This document shows, one piece after another, positions 54,072 through 63,275 of a stretch of 64,000 nt of DNA. The position numbers and the translations under genes were made by a program. Numbering within the stretch: position 1 is the stretch's first letter; the number at the start of each line of letters is the position of its first letter. The notes under the pieces were generated by a model, which was given only the letters and a program-made list of their open reading frames with translations, had not been told where the DNA came from and did not search any database. The stretch comes from Idiomarinaceae bacterium HL-53 (GTDB lineage: Bacteria > Pseudomonadota > Gammaproteobacteria > Enterobacterales > Alteromonadaceae). The stretch spans positions 682,001 to 746,000 of the forward strand of contig LN899469.1 of NCBI GenBank assembly GCA_001458075.1, written 5' to 3'.

Positions 54072-56849
54072 CTAGTGCGCTTCGTCCCAGTTTTCACCGA
54101 CACCCGCCTCCGCGATCAATGGCACATCAAGTTTTACCGCGTCTTCCATCAGCTTCGCTAACGAAGCGATGTGAGAGTCTAAGTAGTCTTCTCGAATTTC
54201 AAACACCAATTCATCGTGTACTTGCATCGTCATATATACTTCGCCCGAATTAGGCTCTGAGAGCAGCCAATCGTTCACATCGATCATCGCTTTCTTCATA
54301 ATATCCGCCGCAGAGCCTTGCATGGGCGCGTTAATTGCTGCCCGTTCGGCTGCTTTACGCCGTGGCACATTGCGCGCATTAATGTCTGGTAAATATAACC
54401 GCCGGCCAAAAATAGTTTCTACAAAGCCTTGCTCTGCAGCCTGCTTACGCGTTCGCTCCATATAGTCTAAAACGCCAGGGAAGCGCTCAAAATAAATGTC
54501 CATATAGTGCTGAGCGTCCTTTTGATTAATCCCCAACTGGCGAGCTAACCCGAATGCAGACATGCCATAAATGAGTCCAAAATTAACTGCTTTTGCACGT
54601 CGACGTTGTTCCGCATCGACATTTTCCAAAGGCACGCCGAATACTTCCGCAGCGGTTGCGCGGTGGATATCGCGACCTCTAGCAAACGCTTCTAACAAGC
54701 CGTCGGATTGAGACAAGTGCGCCATAATGCGCAGTTCAATTTGGCTATAGTCGATCGCAACAATCTTGTATCCGTCTGGTGCCACAAATGCCTGTCGCAC
54801 ACGACGTCCTGCTGCATTTCGAATCGGAATATTCTGTAAATTAGGGTCTGTTGACGAAAGCCTTCCGGTCGCTGTTACCGCTTGATGATAAGAAGTGTGA
54901 ATACGCCCAGTTTTTGCATTCACCATGCGCGGCAACTTATCGGTATAGGTTGATTTGAGCTTCGCCATGCCTCTATGCTGCAGGATTAAATCGGGTAATG
55001 GGTAATCTAACGCCAGCTCCTGCAGTACTTCCTCAGCCGTTGAGGGGGCACCTTTGGGGGTTTTCTTCTTCACTGGCAAACCCAGTTGGTCAAACAAGAT
55101 TGCTTGCAACTGTTTAGTTGAATTCAAATTAAATGGTTCACCTGCAATGGCAAAAGCGTCTTGTTCTATGTTCTTTAATGAGGTTTCTAACTCTTGGCTT
55201 TGCTTTGCTAAACGTTCGGAGCTTATCAGCACACCTCGCCGCTCCATCATTGCTAAGATTGGCAAAATAGGGAGTTCTAGCTCTGAAAGTACACGTTTAA
55301 GCCCTTCATGTTCCGCTATTTTTGGCCACAGTACCTCATGCAAACGCAGCGTAACATCTGCATCTTCTGCCGCATACGGCGCAGCCTGCTCAATAGGAAC
55401 CTCATCAAAACGCTTTTGCTTTACCCCCTTGCCCGCGACTTCTTCGTACGAGATCGGCTTGTGAGCGAGATACTGCAGGCTCAGCGTGTCCATGTCGTGC
55501 CGTGAACTCACACTATTGAGTACATAAGAGGCCAACATGGTGTCGTTTAAAATACCTTTCACACGAATGTCGTAGTTACGCAAAACATGCAAATCGTACT
55601 TTAAGTTTTGTGCGATTTTTTTCGGCTCTGTATCTTCCATCAAAGGCTTCACCGCAGCGAGCACGTCGTCACGTTTGAGCTGTTGGGGCCCGCTTAAGTC
55701 TTGATGTGCAACAGGAATATAGCAGGCTTCCCCGGGCGCGACGGCAAAAGAGAGACCCACGAGCTCCGCTTCCATATAATTTAGGCTCGTGGTTTCAGTA
55801 TCAAACGAGAAATAAGGGGCCTCTTTCAACTTACGTAGCCAACCGTCAAGTGCCTCCGAGGTGGTTACAACTTCATAACCACCGCGATCGATTTGTGCGG
55901 TGGCATGACCCTCCGCCTCCGCCTCACTCTTACTTGTATCGGCTTGCATTTCGGGAGCTGCGTCGCCCTTGTCTAAAAGCTCCCCTAACCAACGACGAAA
56001 CGCACATTTCTTGTAAAGCTCAATTAAGCGAGCACTGTCCGGCTCGGCAACTATTAGCCCCTCTGGCTGCAGCGGAATCTCGACGTCGAGCTTAATCGTT
56101 GCGAGCGCCTTCGAGAGCTTCAATTGGTCTTCGTTGTCTCGAACTTTTTGTGGAATAGACTTAGCACCTCTAAAGTCAAGGTCAGCAATACTATCCGGGT
56201 TCGCCAACATCGCATCAATACTTCCTATGCCCTGCAGGATTTTCTGTGCCGTTTTCTCTCCGACACCAGGTAAGCCTGGAATGTTGTCTGAGCTGTCGCC
56301 CATTAGCGCCAGGAAATCGATGATTTGCTCTGCATTGACACCATACTTCTCTGGCACCTTTTCGGGCGTCAAAATCGTATTCGTCATGGTATTAATGAGT
56401 GTTACGTTTTCATTCACGAGCTGCGCCATATCCTTATCACCGGTGCTGATGAGTGTATGGCGTCCCTCTTTCGCGGCTTGCATGGCTAAGGTACCGATGA
56501 CGTCATCGGCCTCAACTCCCTCAATAACAATGAGCGGGAGACCCAGTGCTTCTACTATTTGGTGCAAGGGCTCTATTTGCTCACGCAAGTCTTCAGGCAT
56601 GGGCGGGCGGTTCGCCTTATATGCTTCGTACATGTTGTTACGAAACGTCTTTCCCTTCGCATCGAACACAACAGCCATGTGAGTTGGATGATACTGCTTT
56701 AATAAACTACGCAGCATATTTACAACCCCATAGATTGCGCCCGTAGGCTCCCCTTTCTCATTGGTCAAATGCGGAGGCGCATGATAAGCGCGAAATAAGT
56801 ATGACGATCCATCGACCAAAATAAAGGGCTGCTGGGGAATCTCAGGCAT
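54072..56849 (-). CDS. polA: DNA polymerase I
   Basis: Repair and Okazaki-fragment-processing polymerase of 925 residues. The N-terminal 5'-3' exonuclease (about 1-290) has the [16 protein letters not shown] opening, [12 protein letters not shown] and [11 protein letters not shown]. The 3'-5' exonuclease (about 325-520) has [12 protein letters not shown] with the DxE motif, so proofreading is probably intact. The polymerase domain (about 525-925) has [33 protein letters not shown] (motif A), [20 protein letters not shown] (motif B) and [10 protein letters not shown] (motif C). TAGGAAA precedes the ATG. A DnaA-box-like sequence lies 80 bases upstream. Confidence 0.97.
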   Translation of the reverse strand: MPEIPQQPFILVDGSSYLFRAYHAPPHLTNEKGEPTGAIYGVVNMLRSLLKQYHPTHMAVVFDAKGKTFRNNMYEAYKANRPPMPEDLREQIEPLHQIVEALGLPLIVIEGVEADDVIGTLAMQAAKEGRHTLISTGDKDMAQLVNENVTLINTMTNTILTPEKVPEKYGVNAEQIIDFLALMGDSSDNIPGLPGVGEKTAQKILQGIGSIDAMLANPDSIADLDFRGAKSIPQKVRDNEDQLKLSKALATIKLDVEIPLQPEGLIVAEPDSARLIELYKKCAFRRWLGELLDKGDAAPEMQADTSKSEAEAEGHATAQIDRGGYEVVTTSEALDGWLRKLKEAPYFSFDTETTSLNYMEAELVGLSFAVAPGEACYIPVAHQDLSGPQQLKRDDVLAAVKPLMEDTEPKKIAQNLKYDLHVLRNYDIRVKGILNDTMLASYVLNSVSSRHDMDTLSLQYLAHKPISYEEVAGKGVKQKRFDEVPIEQAAPYAAEDADVTLRLHEVLWPKIAEHEGLKRVLSELELPILPILAMMERRGVLISSERLAKQSQELETSLKNIEQDAFAIAGEPFNLNSTKQLQAILFDQLGLPVKKKTPKGAPSTAEEVLQELALDYPLPDLILQHRGMAKLKSTYTDKLPRMVNAKTGRIHTSYHQAVTATGRLSSTDPNLQNIPIRNAAGRRVRQAFVAPDGYKIVAIDYSQIELRIMAHLSQSDGLLEAFARGRDIHRATAAEVFGVPLENVDAEQRRRAKAVNFGLIYGMSAFGLARQLGINQKDAQHYMDIYFERFPGVLDYMERTRKQAAEQGFVETIFGRRLYLPDINARNVPRRKAAERAAINAPMQGSAADIMKKAMIDVNDWLLSEPNSGEVYMTMQVHDELVFEIREDYLDSHIASLAKLMEDAVKLDVPLIAEAGVGENWDEAH

Positions 56850-56928
56850 GGTGTTTTCCTACCAAAAAGTAAAAATGTATATGTGTGTAGAATGCCACAG
56901 GTCGGCGTCTGAGACTATGTTTGTAAGT

Positions 56929-56937
56929 TGTGGATAA
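56929..56937 (-). promoter_or_regulatory. DnaA box (TTATCCACA) upstream of polA
   Basis: Perfect consensus 9-mer on the minus strand, 80 bases before the polA ATG. A single box this size can occur by chance in a window of this length, so regulation by DnaA is only a possibility. Confidence 0.45.
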
Positions 56938-57219
56938 CTCTGTGTAAAAACGAGTGATTCTGCCGTGGGTTGAAACAACGTCAACATCAGCACCAATCAT
57001 TTAAGTCATTGAATTAACGGGAGGTTTACAGCGGAATCCCGAACAGCATTCTTGTTTTTTTAAGTTATATCCAATTGTGGAAAGTCTCATTGGACTTTTC
57101 TTTTTTCACTCTAGGCAGAGCTTCAATCGGTCGAACAGAGTACCACATTTAAAGATCTGATCTAGCCCTAAATCGATCTTTTTTTAACAATTTTTTGATC
57201 CTATTTTTAAGGTTTTTAG

Positions 57220-57254
57220 AAGGAGTTTTTCTAGCGAAGAAAAACTCCTTTATT
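57220..57254. terminator. hairpin terminator after the DUF945 gene
   Basis: AAGGAGTTTTTCT (57220-57232), loop AGCGA, AGAAAAACTCCTT (57238-57250): 13-bp perfect stem, about 34 bases past the DUF945 stop. The T-rich tail is better on the plus strand (TATTTT), so it may act in both directions. Confidence 0.6.
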
Positions 57255-57283
57255 TTCAACTTTTACACGTAACTTCTAATTTA

Positions 57284-58498
57284 TTAAGGCGTAGGAATTG
57301 CTTCTGGTGGCAACACCACTGCCCCACCGATCACAAGCCCTTCATCTCGAGAATAAGAAACGTCCCACGGCAATGTGGACGGATCGAGACCTGTTTGCAT
57401 CGACAGTTGCTGCATTACCATTGCTGGCAATTCAACGATCGATCCCGAAATCTCACTGTCAATTAACCAACGCTGCAATTCCGCGTTATCTTCAAGATTT
57501 GTTATCGCGCGATCAGGCGCAGTAAACGTAAGCTCAAATTCGGCCTCACCAAATGCTCCAAAATCGCCATCACGCACCACAAGGTCGAATTCCATATTGG
57601 GCGTTAGCAGGTTAGTGACAAGCTCTTGTGAGAACGTTTCAGGGTCTACATCTGGGTTTTGTTCTAACTCTTCTAAAAAGAGTTCTATGTGATCGTAAAG
57701 AGGCCCGTAGTTGCCACCCCGATAATTCATTTCTACGAATGCCGACGCGGAAACACCGTTAACCACAAGCTCAGAGAACTCGACATCATAACTAAGTTCA
57801 ATACCCTCACCCGCCTTGTGCCACTCTACGTTTAATGCAAACGCGTCATTTAAACTAAATACGCTGGAACCTGCACTCACAGAACCCACACGATAAGTCG
57901 CTTGTTGACGGATCATCCTTTTGTCTTCGTCGTATTCTGTGGCGGCATTTGCTACTAAATCTGACATGGCAAACGTAATCTGAGATTTAGGCCCTAAGAG
58001 CTGGAATGACTCAAGTGACATTTCAAATTGCTGAAGTGTGTCATTCCCCGCGGCGTTTAAAACGAGCGGCGAATGCATCACTGTCATATCCGTGTCAGTG
58101 AACTCAAGATCATCTAGGCTCATGGTGAGCGAAAACCCGCCCAATCCAAACGATCCTTCCGTGCGAATTCCTTCAGCCCCGTATAAGCGAGTCGCGCTCA
58201 ATCCTTCAATGTCGAAATCTAAATTCCCTACGAAATCAGATTTCAGGAATCCATGCGACAATGTGAAGCTTTGCGTTGCAGAGAAATCTTCTTCCAATCC
58301 GCGAATTAAAATGACACCTTCGGCGCCAAAGAGCCCCTTGTCGGTCCACTCAAGCTCTGTACCGAAAGCGCCTGCGGCACTCACTCGCAAGTATTCAACT
58401 TGCTCTTCCACTGTGTTCACCGCAACCCGACCGGTTTGCCAAATAGTAATAAACCAGGCCAAAATGAGAACAACGGCAGTGAGAAGTATCTTTTTCAT
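57284..58498 (-). CDS. DUF945 (YdgA-like) family protein
   Basis: Protein of 404 residues with an N-terminal membrane anchor or uncleaved signal (about 4-20, ILLTAVVLILAWFITIW). The rest is beta-rich and acidic with repeats of the kind seen in YdgA/DUF945 proteins (LSHGFLKSDFVGNLDFDIEGL, FAMSDLVANAATEYDED, NLLTPNMEFDLVV). It is probably periplasmic. Function is unknown; E. coli YdgA and YihF have been linked to surface behaviour, but I would not transfer that. It lies downstream of tetR with a 54-base gap. Confidence 0.8.
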   Translation of the reverse strand: MKKILLTAVVLILAWFITIWQTGRVAVNTVEEQVEYLRVSAAGAFGTELEWTDKGLFGAEGVILIRGLEEDFSATQSFTLSHGFLKSDFVGNLDFDIEGLSATRLYGAEGIRTEGSFGLGGFSLTMSLDDLEFTDTDMTVMHSPLVLNAAGNDTLQQFEMSLESFQLLGPKSQITFAMSDLVANAATEYDEDKRMIRQQATYRVGSVSAGSSVFSLNDAFALNVEWHKAGEGIELSYDVEFSELVVNGVSASAFVEMNYRGGNYGPLYDHIELFLEELEQNPDVDPETFSQELVTNLLTPNMEFDLVVRDGDFGAFGEAEFELTFTAPDRAITNLEDNAELQRWLIDSEISGSIVELPAMVMQQLSMQTGLDPSTLPWDVSYSRDEGLVIGGAVVLPPEAIPTP

Positions 58499-58552
58499 AA
58501 AAATCCTTGTTGTATTGTATATCCAATAGATCTTGAGTCGTTTTACCCGACT

Positions 58553-59287
58553 CTATTTTTTGAACCAGCGTTGCAACACGCTTCCCTTCTCTGGCTCAGC
58601 CTCCAAACGATCGAAGAAGCCATGCCAAATTTGTCGAATGCCCTGCTGCGCCATCGGACCAAAATCAGGCTGTAACGCCGACAACCCCGGGCCTTTCAAC
58701 AAGGATTTAATCGAAACAGGCGGATGGCAAACCTGCCAACACCCTAATAAATATGCGTAACTTTGGATGAGCATGCGCTGTGCTTCGTCTACTGAAGACT
58801 CGGCTAGCCCCGCCGTTTGCGTGATCATTCGTGCGGTAGTGCGGTAATCTTGAGCAAGCTTCGTTTTATGATTCAACAGTGCCTTTTTATCAATATTAGG
58901 TTCGAGCTGCTGGTGCCCTAAGCTCGCAAGTATCCATAAATGCGGTAGTTTCGTTTTGAAACTCACTAGCGCGTCTACGACTCCGTCCAGCAAATCGTGA
59001 CGAATAAAACGCAGCTGGTGTCTCACCTCGGCTAACCAATCGTGAAGTTGGTGTTCTAAGAGCGCCATATAGATGCTTTCTTTCGTTTTGAAATAGATGT
59101 ATGCAGTTCCTTTAGCAACACCTGCCCGAGCTGCTATCGCACTAACCGTGGGCAGTTGACCATTGGATTCCAATAACAACTCAAGCGCGGCGTCTAACAA
59201 GCTCTCCCGACGCAGATCCTTTTCTTTTGCGGTTCGCGCACGCTTTTTACCATTCAGTACGTCGTGATTAAGTTGCTCTTGGCTCAC
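58553..59287 (-). CDS. TetR-family transcriptional regulator
   Basis: Regulator of 244 residues. The N-terminal helix-turn-helix (about 25-72) reads RRESLLDAALELLLE, then TVSAIAARAGVAKGTAYIYFKTKESIYMALLEHQL, the classical TetR form. The C-terminal ligand-binding part is helical and not assignable. It begins 28 bases after the SLC13 permease gene, so it may control that transporter or the DUF945 gene. No clear palindromic operator was seen in the short gaps around it. Confidence 0.9.
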   Translation of the reverse strand: MSQEQLNHDVLNGKKRARTAKEKDLRRESLLDAALELLLESNGQLPTVSAIAARAGVAKGTAYIYFKTKESIYMALLEHQLHDWLAEVRHQLRFIRHDLLDGVVDALVSFKTKLPHLWILASLGHQQLEPNIDKKALLNHKTKLAQDYRTTARMITQTAGLAESSVDEAQRMLIQSYAYLLGCWQVCHPPVSIKSLLKGPGLSALQPDFGPMAQQGIRQIWHGFFDRLEAEPEKGSVLQRWFKK

Positions 59288-59315
59288 TAACTAGCTCCCA
59301 TCTTTGCTTGCTTCA

Positions 59316-61379
59316 TTATAACGGCCAAACTACAGGTAACAATATGATAGATAAAACCATCACCAAGATTTCTAACGGCAAACCCAAGCGCCAGTAGTCG
59401 CCGAACCGAAATCCGCCAGGGCCGAGGATGAGCGTATTATTCTGATGCCCTATGGGTGTTAAGAATGCGCAACTCGCGCCGACAGCCACCGCCATTAAAA
59501 AGGCATCCGGATTAACCCCAAGTTGTTGTGCGGCGCTCAATGCAACCGGACACATGACCGCGGCTGTGGCCGCATTATTCATGAAATCAGAGAGGGTCAT
59601 CGCCAGTACAATTAAAACGCCCAAAGCCACCAGCTCATGACTTCGGGCGAAATGCGTGAGCATGGCGTCGGCCAACCAATCGGCAGCACCCGTACTTTGC
59701 ATTGCACCTGCGACTGGGATCAGCGCAGCAAGCAATACTACTACCGACCAATCAATGCTTTCATAAACTTGCCGTAGCGGCAATAAGCGTAATGCCATAA
59801 TCGCAGCGACACCGCCTCCAAAGGAGAGGGCTGCAGGCATGAGCCCCAGAGCCGCCCCGAGAACCGCGAAAAACATAATAAGTGTCGCGAGCACAGCACG
59901 CTTTCGACTCGGCACACGAATGGTTCGTTCAGCGAGCGGCACACAACCGAAAGTAGAAGCGAAAGTTGCCAAGCGCTCCGGCTCTCCTTGCATCAAAATT
60001 ACGTCTCCAGGTGCAATTTTTGTCTTTCTGAGCCGCTCTACGGTTTGTTTTCCTTGTCTAGAAATAGCAAGCATATTGAGGTTATAACGGCTTCGTAATT
60101 GCAGCTCTTGAGCAGTTTGGTGAGTCAAGCGTGCAGTCGGCAATACCACCATTTCCACCAATACAATTTCCGAGCTATCCGAGCCTCGAGGCTCGGAGTT
60201 AAGCTGAGGAGCGTTCAAGTCTCGCATGCCAACTTTTAAACCGCGCAACGTGCGCTCACTTGATACGGTAACTCGCCGATCAAACCAACTCGAACTTGCT
60301 TGGCGTTGCTGTTCATGCTCGTCTTCGAATCCTGAGTGCACAGACGACTTCACCGCACTCACGTCCATCTGAGCTATTTCCGATGTGATCTTTTGTTCCT
60401 CTTCAAGGCTTTCGGGTGCATCCCTTTCCGGAGAAAGGCTTTGTACTTCGCCCATTTCAGTAATTTCGTTCGCTTTACGATCAGGCTTTACGTTCTCTAA
60501 TAACCTTAACCCCATTGACGACAACATTTGACTCAACTTTTCAGGCTCAGCCTCAATAATGAGCAGGTCACCGCCCTTGAGCTTCTTATTCCAGTGTGGG
60601 GTAAATACTTTTTCACCATCACGCACCATACCGAGTAACTGGCCATCATTGTCATCAAGGGCCTTATCAAGTTCCCAAACGGTCATGCCTTCTGCTTTGC
60701 CACCTGCTTGTACGCGAACTTCAGTTAAATACTTCCCTGTATCGAAACTGTCGGCGTCGGAACGTTGACGAATCGGAACCATGCGCCAGCCAATTGCAGC
60801 TAAGAAAAGAACGCCAACCACAGCTATGGTTGCACCCACAGGCGTGAATGAAAACATACCGAAGCCTTTGTCTGCATATTCAGCTCGAAACCCTGCAACA
60901 ATGAGATTCGGAGGCGTACCTATCAATGTCGTCATACCACCGAGAATTGTCCCAAACGACAGGGGCATGAGAACTTGCCCTGGAGAAATGCCTAAGCGAG
61001 CTGCCAACTGAATAGCAACAGGCATAAGCAGTGCCATTGCGCCCACATTATTCATAAACGCAGACATCACGGCACCCAACAATGTAAGTGACGCAATAGT
61101 CACGGTGGGAGAGCCCTTTTTAGGACTGAGCTTGTTGGCAACTACATCGATAGCGCCCGTGCTTTGAAGGCTAAAACTCAACACCAATACACACGCTACC
61201 GTAACTACTGCTGGGTGACTGAAACCAGAGAAAACTTGAGCGTCTGGAATCAAACCTAAGACTGAGCAGGCAGCAAGCGAGAGAACCGCCACGACATCAT
61301 GTCGCCAACGACCCCAAATAAAGAGTACAACCGTCAAAATCAAAATGCTGAGAATTAAGATCTGCTCAAGTTCCATCAT
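59316..61379 (-). CDS. SLC13-type permease with two TrkA-C (RCK_C) domains
   Basis: Membrane transporter of 687 residues of the divalent-anion/Na+ symporter group. Two transport halves (about 5-205 and 500-687) carry the pseudo-repeats VMSAFMNNVGAMALLMPVA..GGMTTLIGTPPNLIVAG and LSDFMNNAATAAVMCPVA..FLTPIGHQNNTLILGPGG. Between them lie two cytoplasmic TrkA-C domains (about 210-295 and 405-490). The linker joining those domains (about 297-403) is long, acidic and low in hydrophobics, which is unusual. Relatives transport sulfate or dicarboxylates; substrate not assigned. It overlaps the aroE stop by one base. Confidence 0.9.
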   Translation of the reverse strand: MMELEQILILSILILTVVLFIWGRWRHDVVAVLSLAACSVLGLIPDAQVFSGFSHPAVVTVACVLVLSFSLQSTGAIDVVANKLSPKKGSPTVTIASLTLLGAVMSAFMNNVGAMALLMPVAIQLAARLGISPGQVLMPLSFGTILGGMTTLIGTPPNLIVAGFRAEYADKGFGMFSFTPVGATIAVVGVLFLAAIGWRMVPIRQRSDADSFDTGKYLTEVRVQAGGKAEGMTVWELDKALDDNDGQLLGMVRDGEKVFTPHWNKKLKGGDLLIIEAEPEKLSQMLSSMGLRLLENVKPDRKANEITEMGEVQSLSPERDAPESLEEEQKITSEIAQMDVSAVKSSVHSGFEDEHEQQRQASSSWFDRRVTVSSERTLRGLKVGMRDLNAPQLNSEPRGSDSSEIVLVEMVVLPTARLTHQTAQELQLRSRYNLNMLAISRQGKQTVERLRKTKIAPGDVILMQGEPERLATFASTFGCVPLAERTIRVPSRKRAVLATLIMFFAVLGAALGLMPAALSFGGGVAAIMALRLLPLRQVYESIDWSVVVLLAALIPVAGAMQSTGAADWLADAMLTHFARSHELVALGVLIVLAMTLSDFMNNAATAAVMCPVALSAAQQLGVNPDAFLMAVAVGASCAFLTPIGHQNNTLILGPGGFRFGDYWRLGLPLEILVMVLSIILLPVVWPL

Positions 61380-62227
61380 TACTTTCCTTTTCCCTGACTC
61401 GCGGAACGCGACAGTTGCTTTCTCAATTGTCTAAGAACAGGGGCAGGATCGGGGCTTACCTCGGTCCAACGACGAAAGCTTTCCGCAGCTTGCCCGACCA
61501 ACATGCCTAAACCATCCGCAACTTGGCACTGATGACCCTGTGCCCAAGTTAAGAATGGCGTCAAATGGTCACCATACACCATGTCGTAACAAAACGGCCG
61601 AACCTTCAGCAATGACGCTCGTAGTTGTGGTCGCTCCTGCTGCAAGCCGGAAGAAGTTGCATTAATGATCACCGAGAACTCCTCATTGGCCATGGTCGTT
61701 AACGCACCGGCAGAAAGAGGCGCCTTGGGCTGAAATTCAAACGCATCTGAAACCAACCGCTCCGCGCGCTCCGGCGTTCGATTTACCACATGTATTAGGG
61801 CGGGATGTTGCGCCAGCAGGGCTGGAATCACTCCGCGAGCTGCACCTCCTGCCCCGACCATGAGAATACGTGCATTTCGAAGTTGCACACGGTGTTTTAA
61901 TAAATCCGCCACTAAGCCTTGCCCATCCGTATTCGTTGCTACCCACTGTGTGCCTCTTTGAAAGAGGGTATTGGTGGCTCCTGTGGCCAGTGCGACAGGC
62001 TCAACATCGTCAGCAAGTTGCCCCGCTACCTCTTTCAAAGGCAGGGTAAAATTGGCACCCGCGCCGCCTTGCCCTAGAAATTCTCGGAAGCGCTCCGGCA
62101 ATTCCTCGGCAGATGATAGAATACGCAAGTACTCAAGCTTTAGCCCCGCTTGACGTGCAAACTGGCCATGAATGAGTGGCGATAAACTATGTTTAATTGG
62201 ACTACCAAATACAGCGAATCTAATCAT
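61379..62227 (-). CDS. aroE: shikimate dehydrogenase
   Basis: NADPH-dependent enzyme of aromatic amino-acid synthesis (dehydroshikimate to shikimate), 282 residues. FGSPIKHSLSPLIHGQFA is the shikimate-binding opening, GANFTLPLKEVA contains the catalytic Lys, NTDGQGLV the catalytic Asp, MVGAGGAARGVIPAL the NADP loop with VVNRTPERAERL after it, and YGDHLTPFL..GLGMLVGQAAESF the C-terminal signature. Its start codon shares bases with that of the divergent globin gene; GAGAGAAC lies ahead of the ATG. Confidence 0.95.
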   Translation of the reverse strand: MIRFAVFGSPIKHSLSPLIHGQFARQAGLKLEYLRILSSAEELPERFREFLGQGGAGANFTLPLKEVAGQLADDVEPVALATGATNTLFQRGTQWVATNTDGQGLVADLLKHRVQLRNARILMVGAGGAARGVIPALLAQHPALIHVVNRTPERAERLVSDAFEFQPKAPLSAGALTTMANEEFSVIINATSSGLQQERPQLRASLLKVRPFCYDMVYGDHLTPFLTWAQGHQCQVADGLGMLVGQAAESFRRWTEVSPDPAPVLRQLRKQLSRSASQGKGK

Positions 62228-62648
62228 GTTCTCTCGTTTCTTTCAGCGCGCAACGAAGCTACCCGCAAGCCCTTTCGAACAGCTCGGTGGAGAACCCGCC
62301 GTGCGAGCTATGGCCGATCGATTTTATGACATTATGAGCACAGATCCCGCCGCACAGGAACTCTTTGATCTTCATCCTCAGCCGTTAACTGCGATTCGTC
62401 AAAAGTTTTTTGAATTTTTGTGTGGTTGGTTAGGTGGGCCTCAGTACTATGAACAGAAATATGGGCACCCTCGTTTACGGGCTCGCCACTTACCCTTTGC
62501 TATCGACATCAAGATGCGAGACCAGTGGCTACACTGCATGTATCAGGTGCTAGAGGAACAAGTTCAAGAGCCTGCGCTCAAGCATGAATTGCGCCAGCGC
62601 TTTACTGCGCTCGCGCATCACATGATTAACCAGCCTTATTCTGCTTAG
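62226..62648 (+). CDS. group II truncated haemoglobin
   Basis: Haem protein of 140 residues of the trHbO/trHb2 type. PFEQLGGEPAVRAMADRFYDIM opens the globin fold; LFDLHPQPLTAIRQKFFEFLCGWLGGPQYYEQKYGHPRLRARHLPFAI includes the proximal His (RARHLPF), and QWLHCMYQVLEE has the Trp at G8 that marks group II. Roles in oxygen or NO/ROS chemistry are known for the family. The ATG at 62226 is chosen over 62172, which would place 54 bases inside aroE; neither has a clear ribosome site. Its end overlaps the next convergent gene by 23 bases. Confidence 0.9.
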   Translation: MFSRFFQRATKLPASPFEQLGGEPAVRAMADRFYDIMSTDPAAQELFDLHPQPLTAIRQKFFEFLCGWLGGPQYYEQKYGHPRLRARHLPFAIDIKMRDQWLHCMYQVLEEQVQEPALKHELRQRFTALAHHMINQPYSA

Positions 62649-63195
62649 CGCGAATTCTTTGAATTCGCCCTTCAAAACCAGTCTGAGTTTTGTCGTCTAA
62701 GCCAAACTCAAGCGCTTGTTCACACACCTTGATTGCATCTTCAAACTGTTCTAATTCTAGCAAAAGATTCGCGTAATTCTGGAAGGTCATCACCTGAGGA
62801 AGCTTCCCACCACTTGCTTCTTTCAACGGCTCAACAATCTCTTCGAATTCTTGAATGTGCAGCGCTGAGAAGTGAATGCAAGCTTTTCTGTACTCTTCGT
62901 CTTTTCGGTGTTTGTAACTTTTCTCAGTAAGCTGGCTCAACATTCGGTGGCGAACCAACGGGTCGCTCTCACCTTCAAGTTCACTCGCAATTTCCTCAAG
63001 CGCTTCGGGTACTGTTGGAGAGAGAGGAGTTTGCTCCGCTTCTGGAAGTGGCTCTGGTACTTGTTCAGAATCTTTTGCTGACTCACTTTCACTCGCGCTG
63101 TTTGTCTTTTCTTGAGGTTTTTTATTGGCTGCGCGATAAACAAGAACCGCTATAAAGATCACCACCACAATAATAATAAAAAGAATGGAACCCAT
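62626..63195 (-). CDS. membrane-anchored TPR-like protein of unknown function
   Basis: Protein of 189 residues. One N-terminal membrane segment (about 3-20), then an acidic Ser/Glu/Pro-rich linker (about 28-75), then a helical C-terminal part (about 80-185) whose NYANLLLELEQFEDAIKVCEQALEFG stretch looks like a tetratricopeptide repeat. Such proteins often act as scaffolds. It lies directly upstream of hemF's end on the same strand... that is, downstream in transcription, 80 bases after the hemF stop. Function not assignable. Confidence 0.8.
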   Translation of the reverse strand: MGSILFIIIVVVIFIAVLVYRAANKKPQEKTNSASESESAKDSEQVPEPLPEAEQTPLSPTVPEALEEIASELEGESDPLVRHRMLSQLTEKSYKHRKDEEYRKACIHFSALHIQEFEEIVEPLKEASGGKLPQVMTFQNYANLLLELEQFEDAIKVCEQALEFGLDDKTQTGFEGRIQRIRAKQNKAG

Positions 63196-63275
63196 GTCCC
63201 TCTCCTGTTTGTTTTTTAGTCAAGCAAGCTTAATACGGAAGCCAAGAGATCACAACTCACATTGAGAACAGAGAC

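Larger units (their letters stand above)
56850..57283. other. 0.43 kb gap upstream of polA, AT-rich, no gene found
   Basis: It holds the polA leader, a consensus DnaA box and several hairpin-like T-rich segments. GAAAGTC..GACTTTTC followed by T-rich sequence lies at about 57080-57107. AAAGATC..GATCTTTTTTT lies at about 57150-57187. A strong hairpin lies at 57220-57250. Short plus-strand transcripts are possible but nothing matches an RNA I can name. Confidence 0.45.

Noticed and set aside
56850-57283. Spot 42 (spf) homologue next to polA
   Set aside because: No resemblance to the conserved 5' region or terminator of Spot 42, and the gap is upstream rather than downstream of polA.
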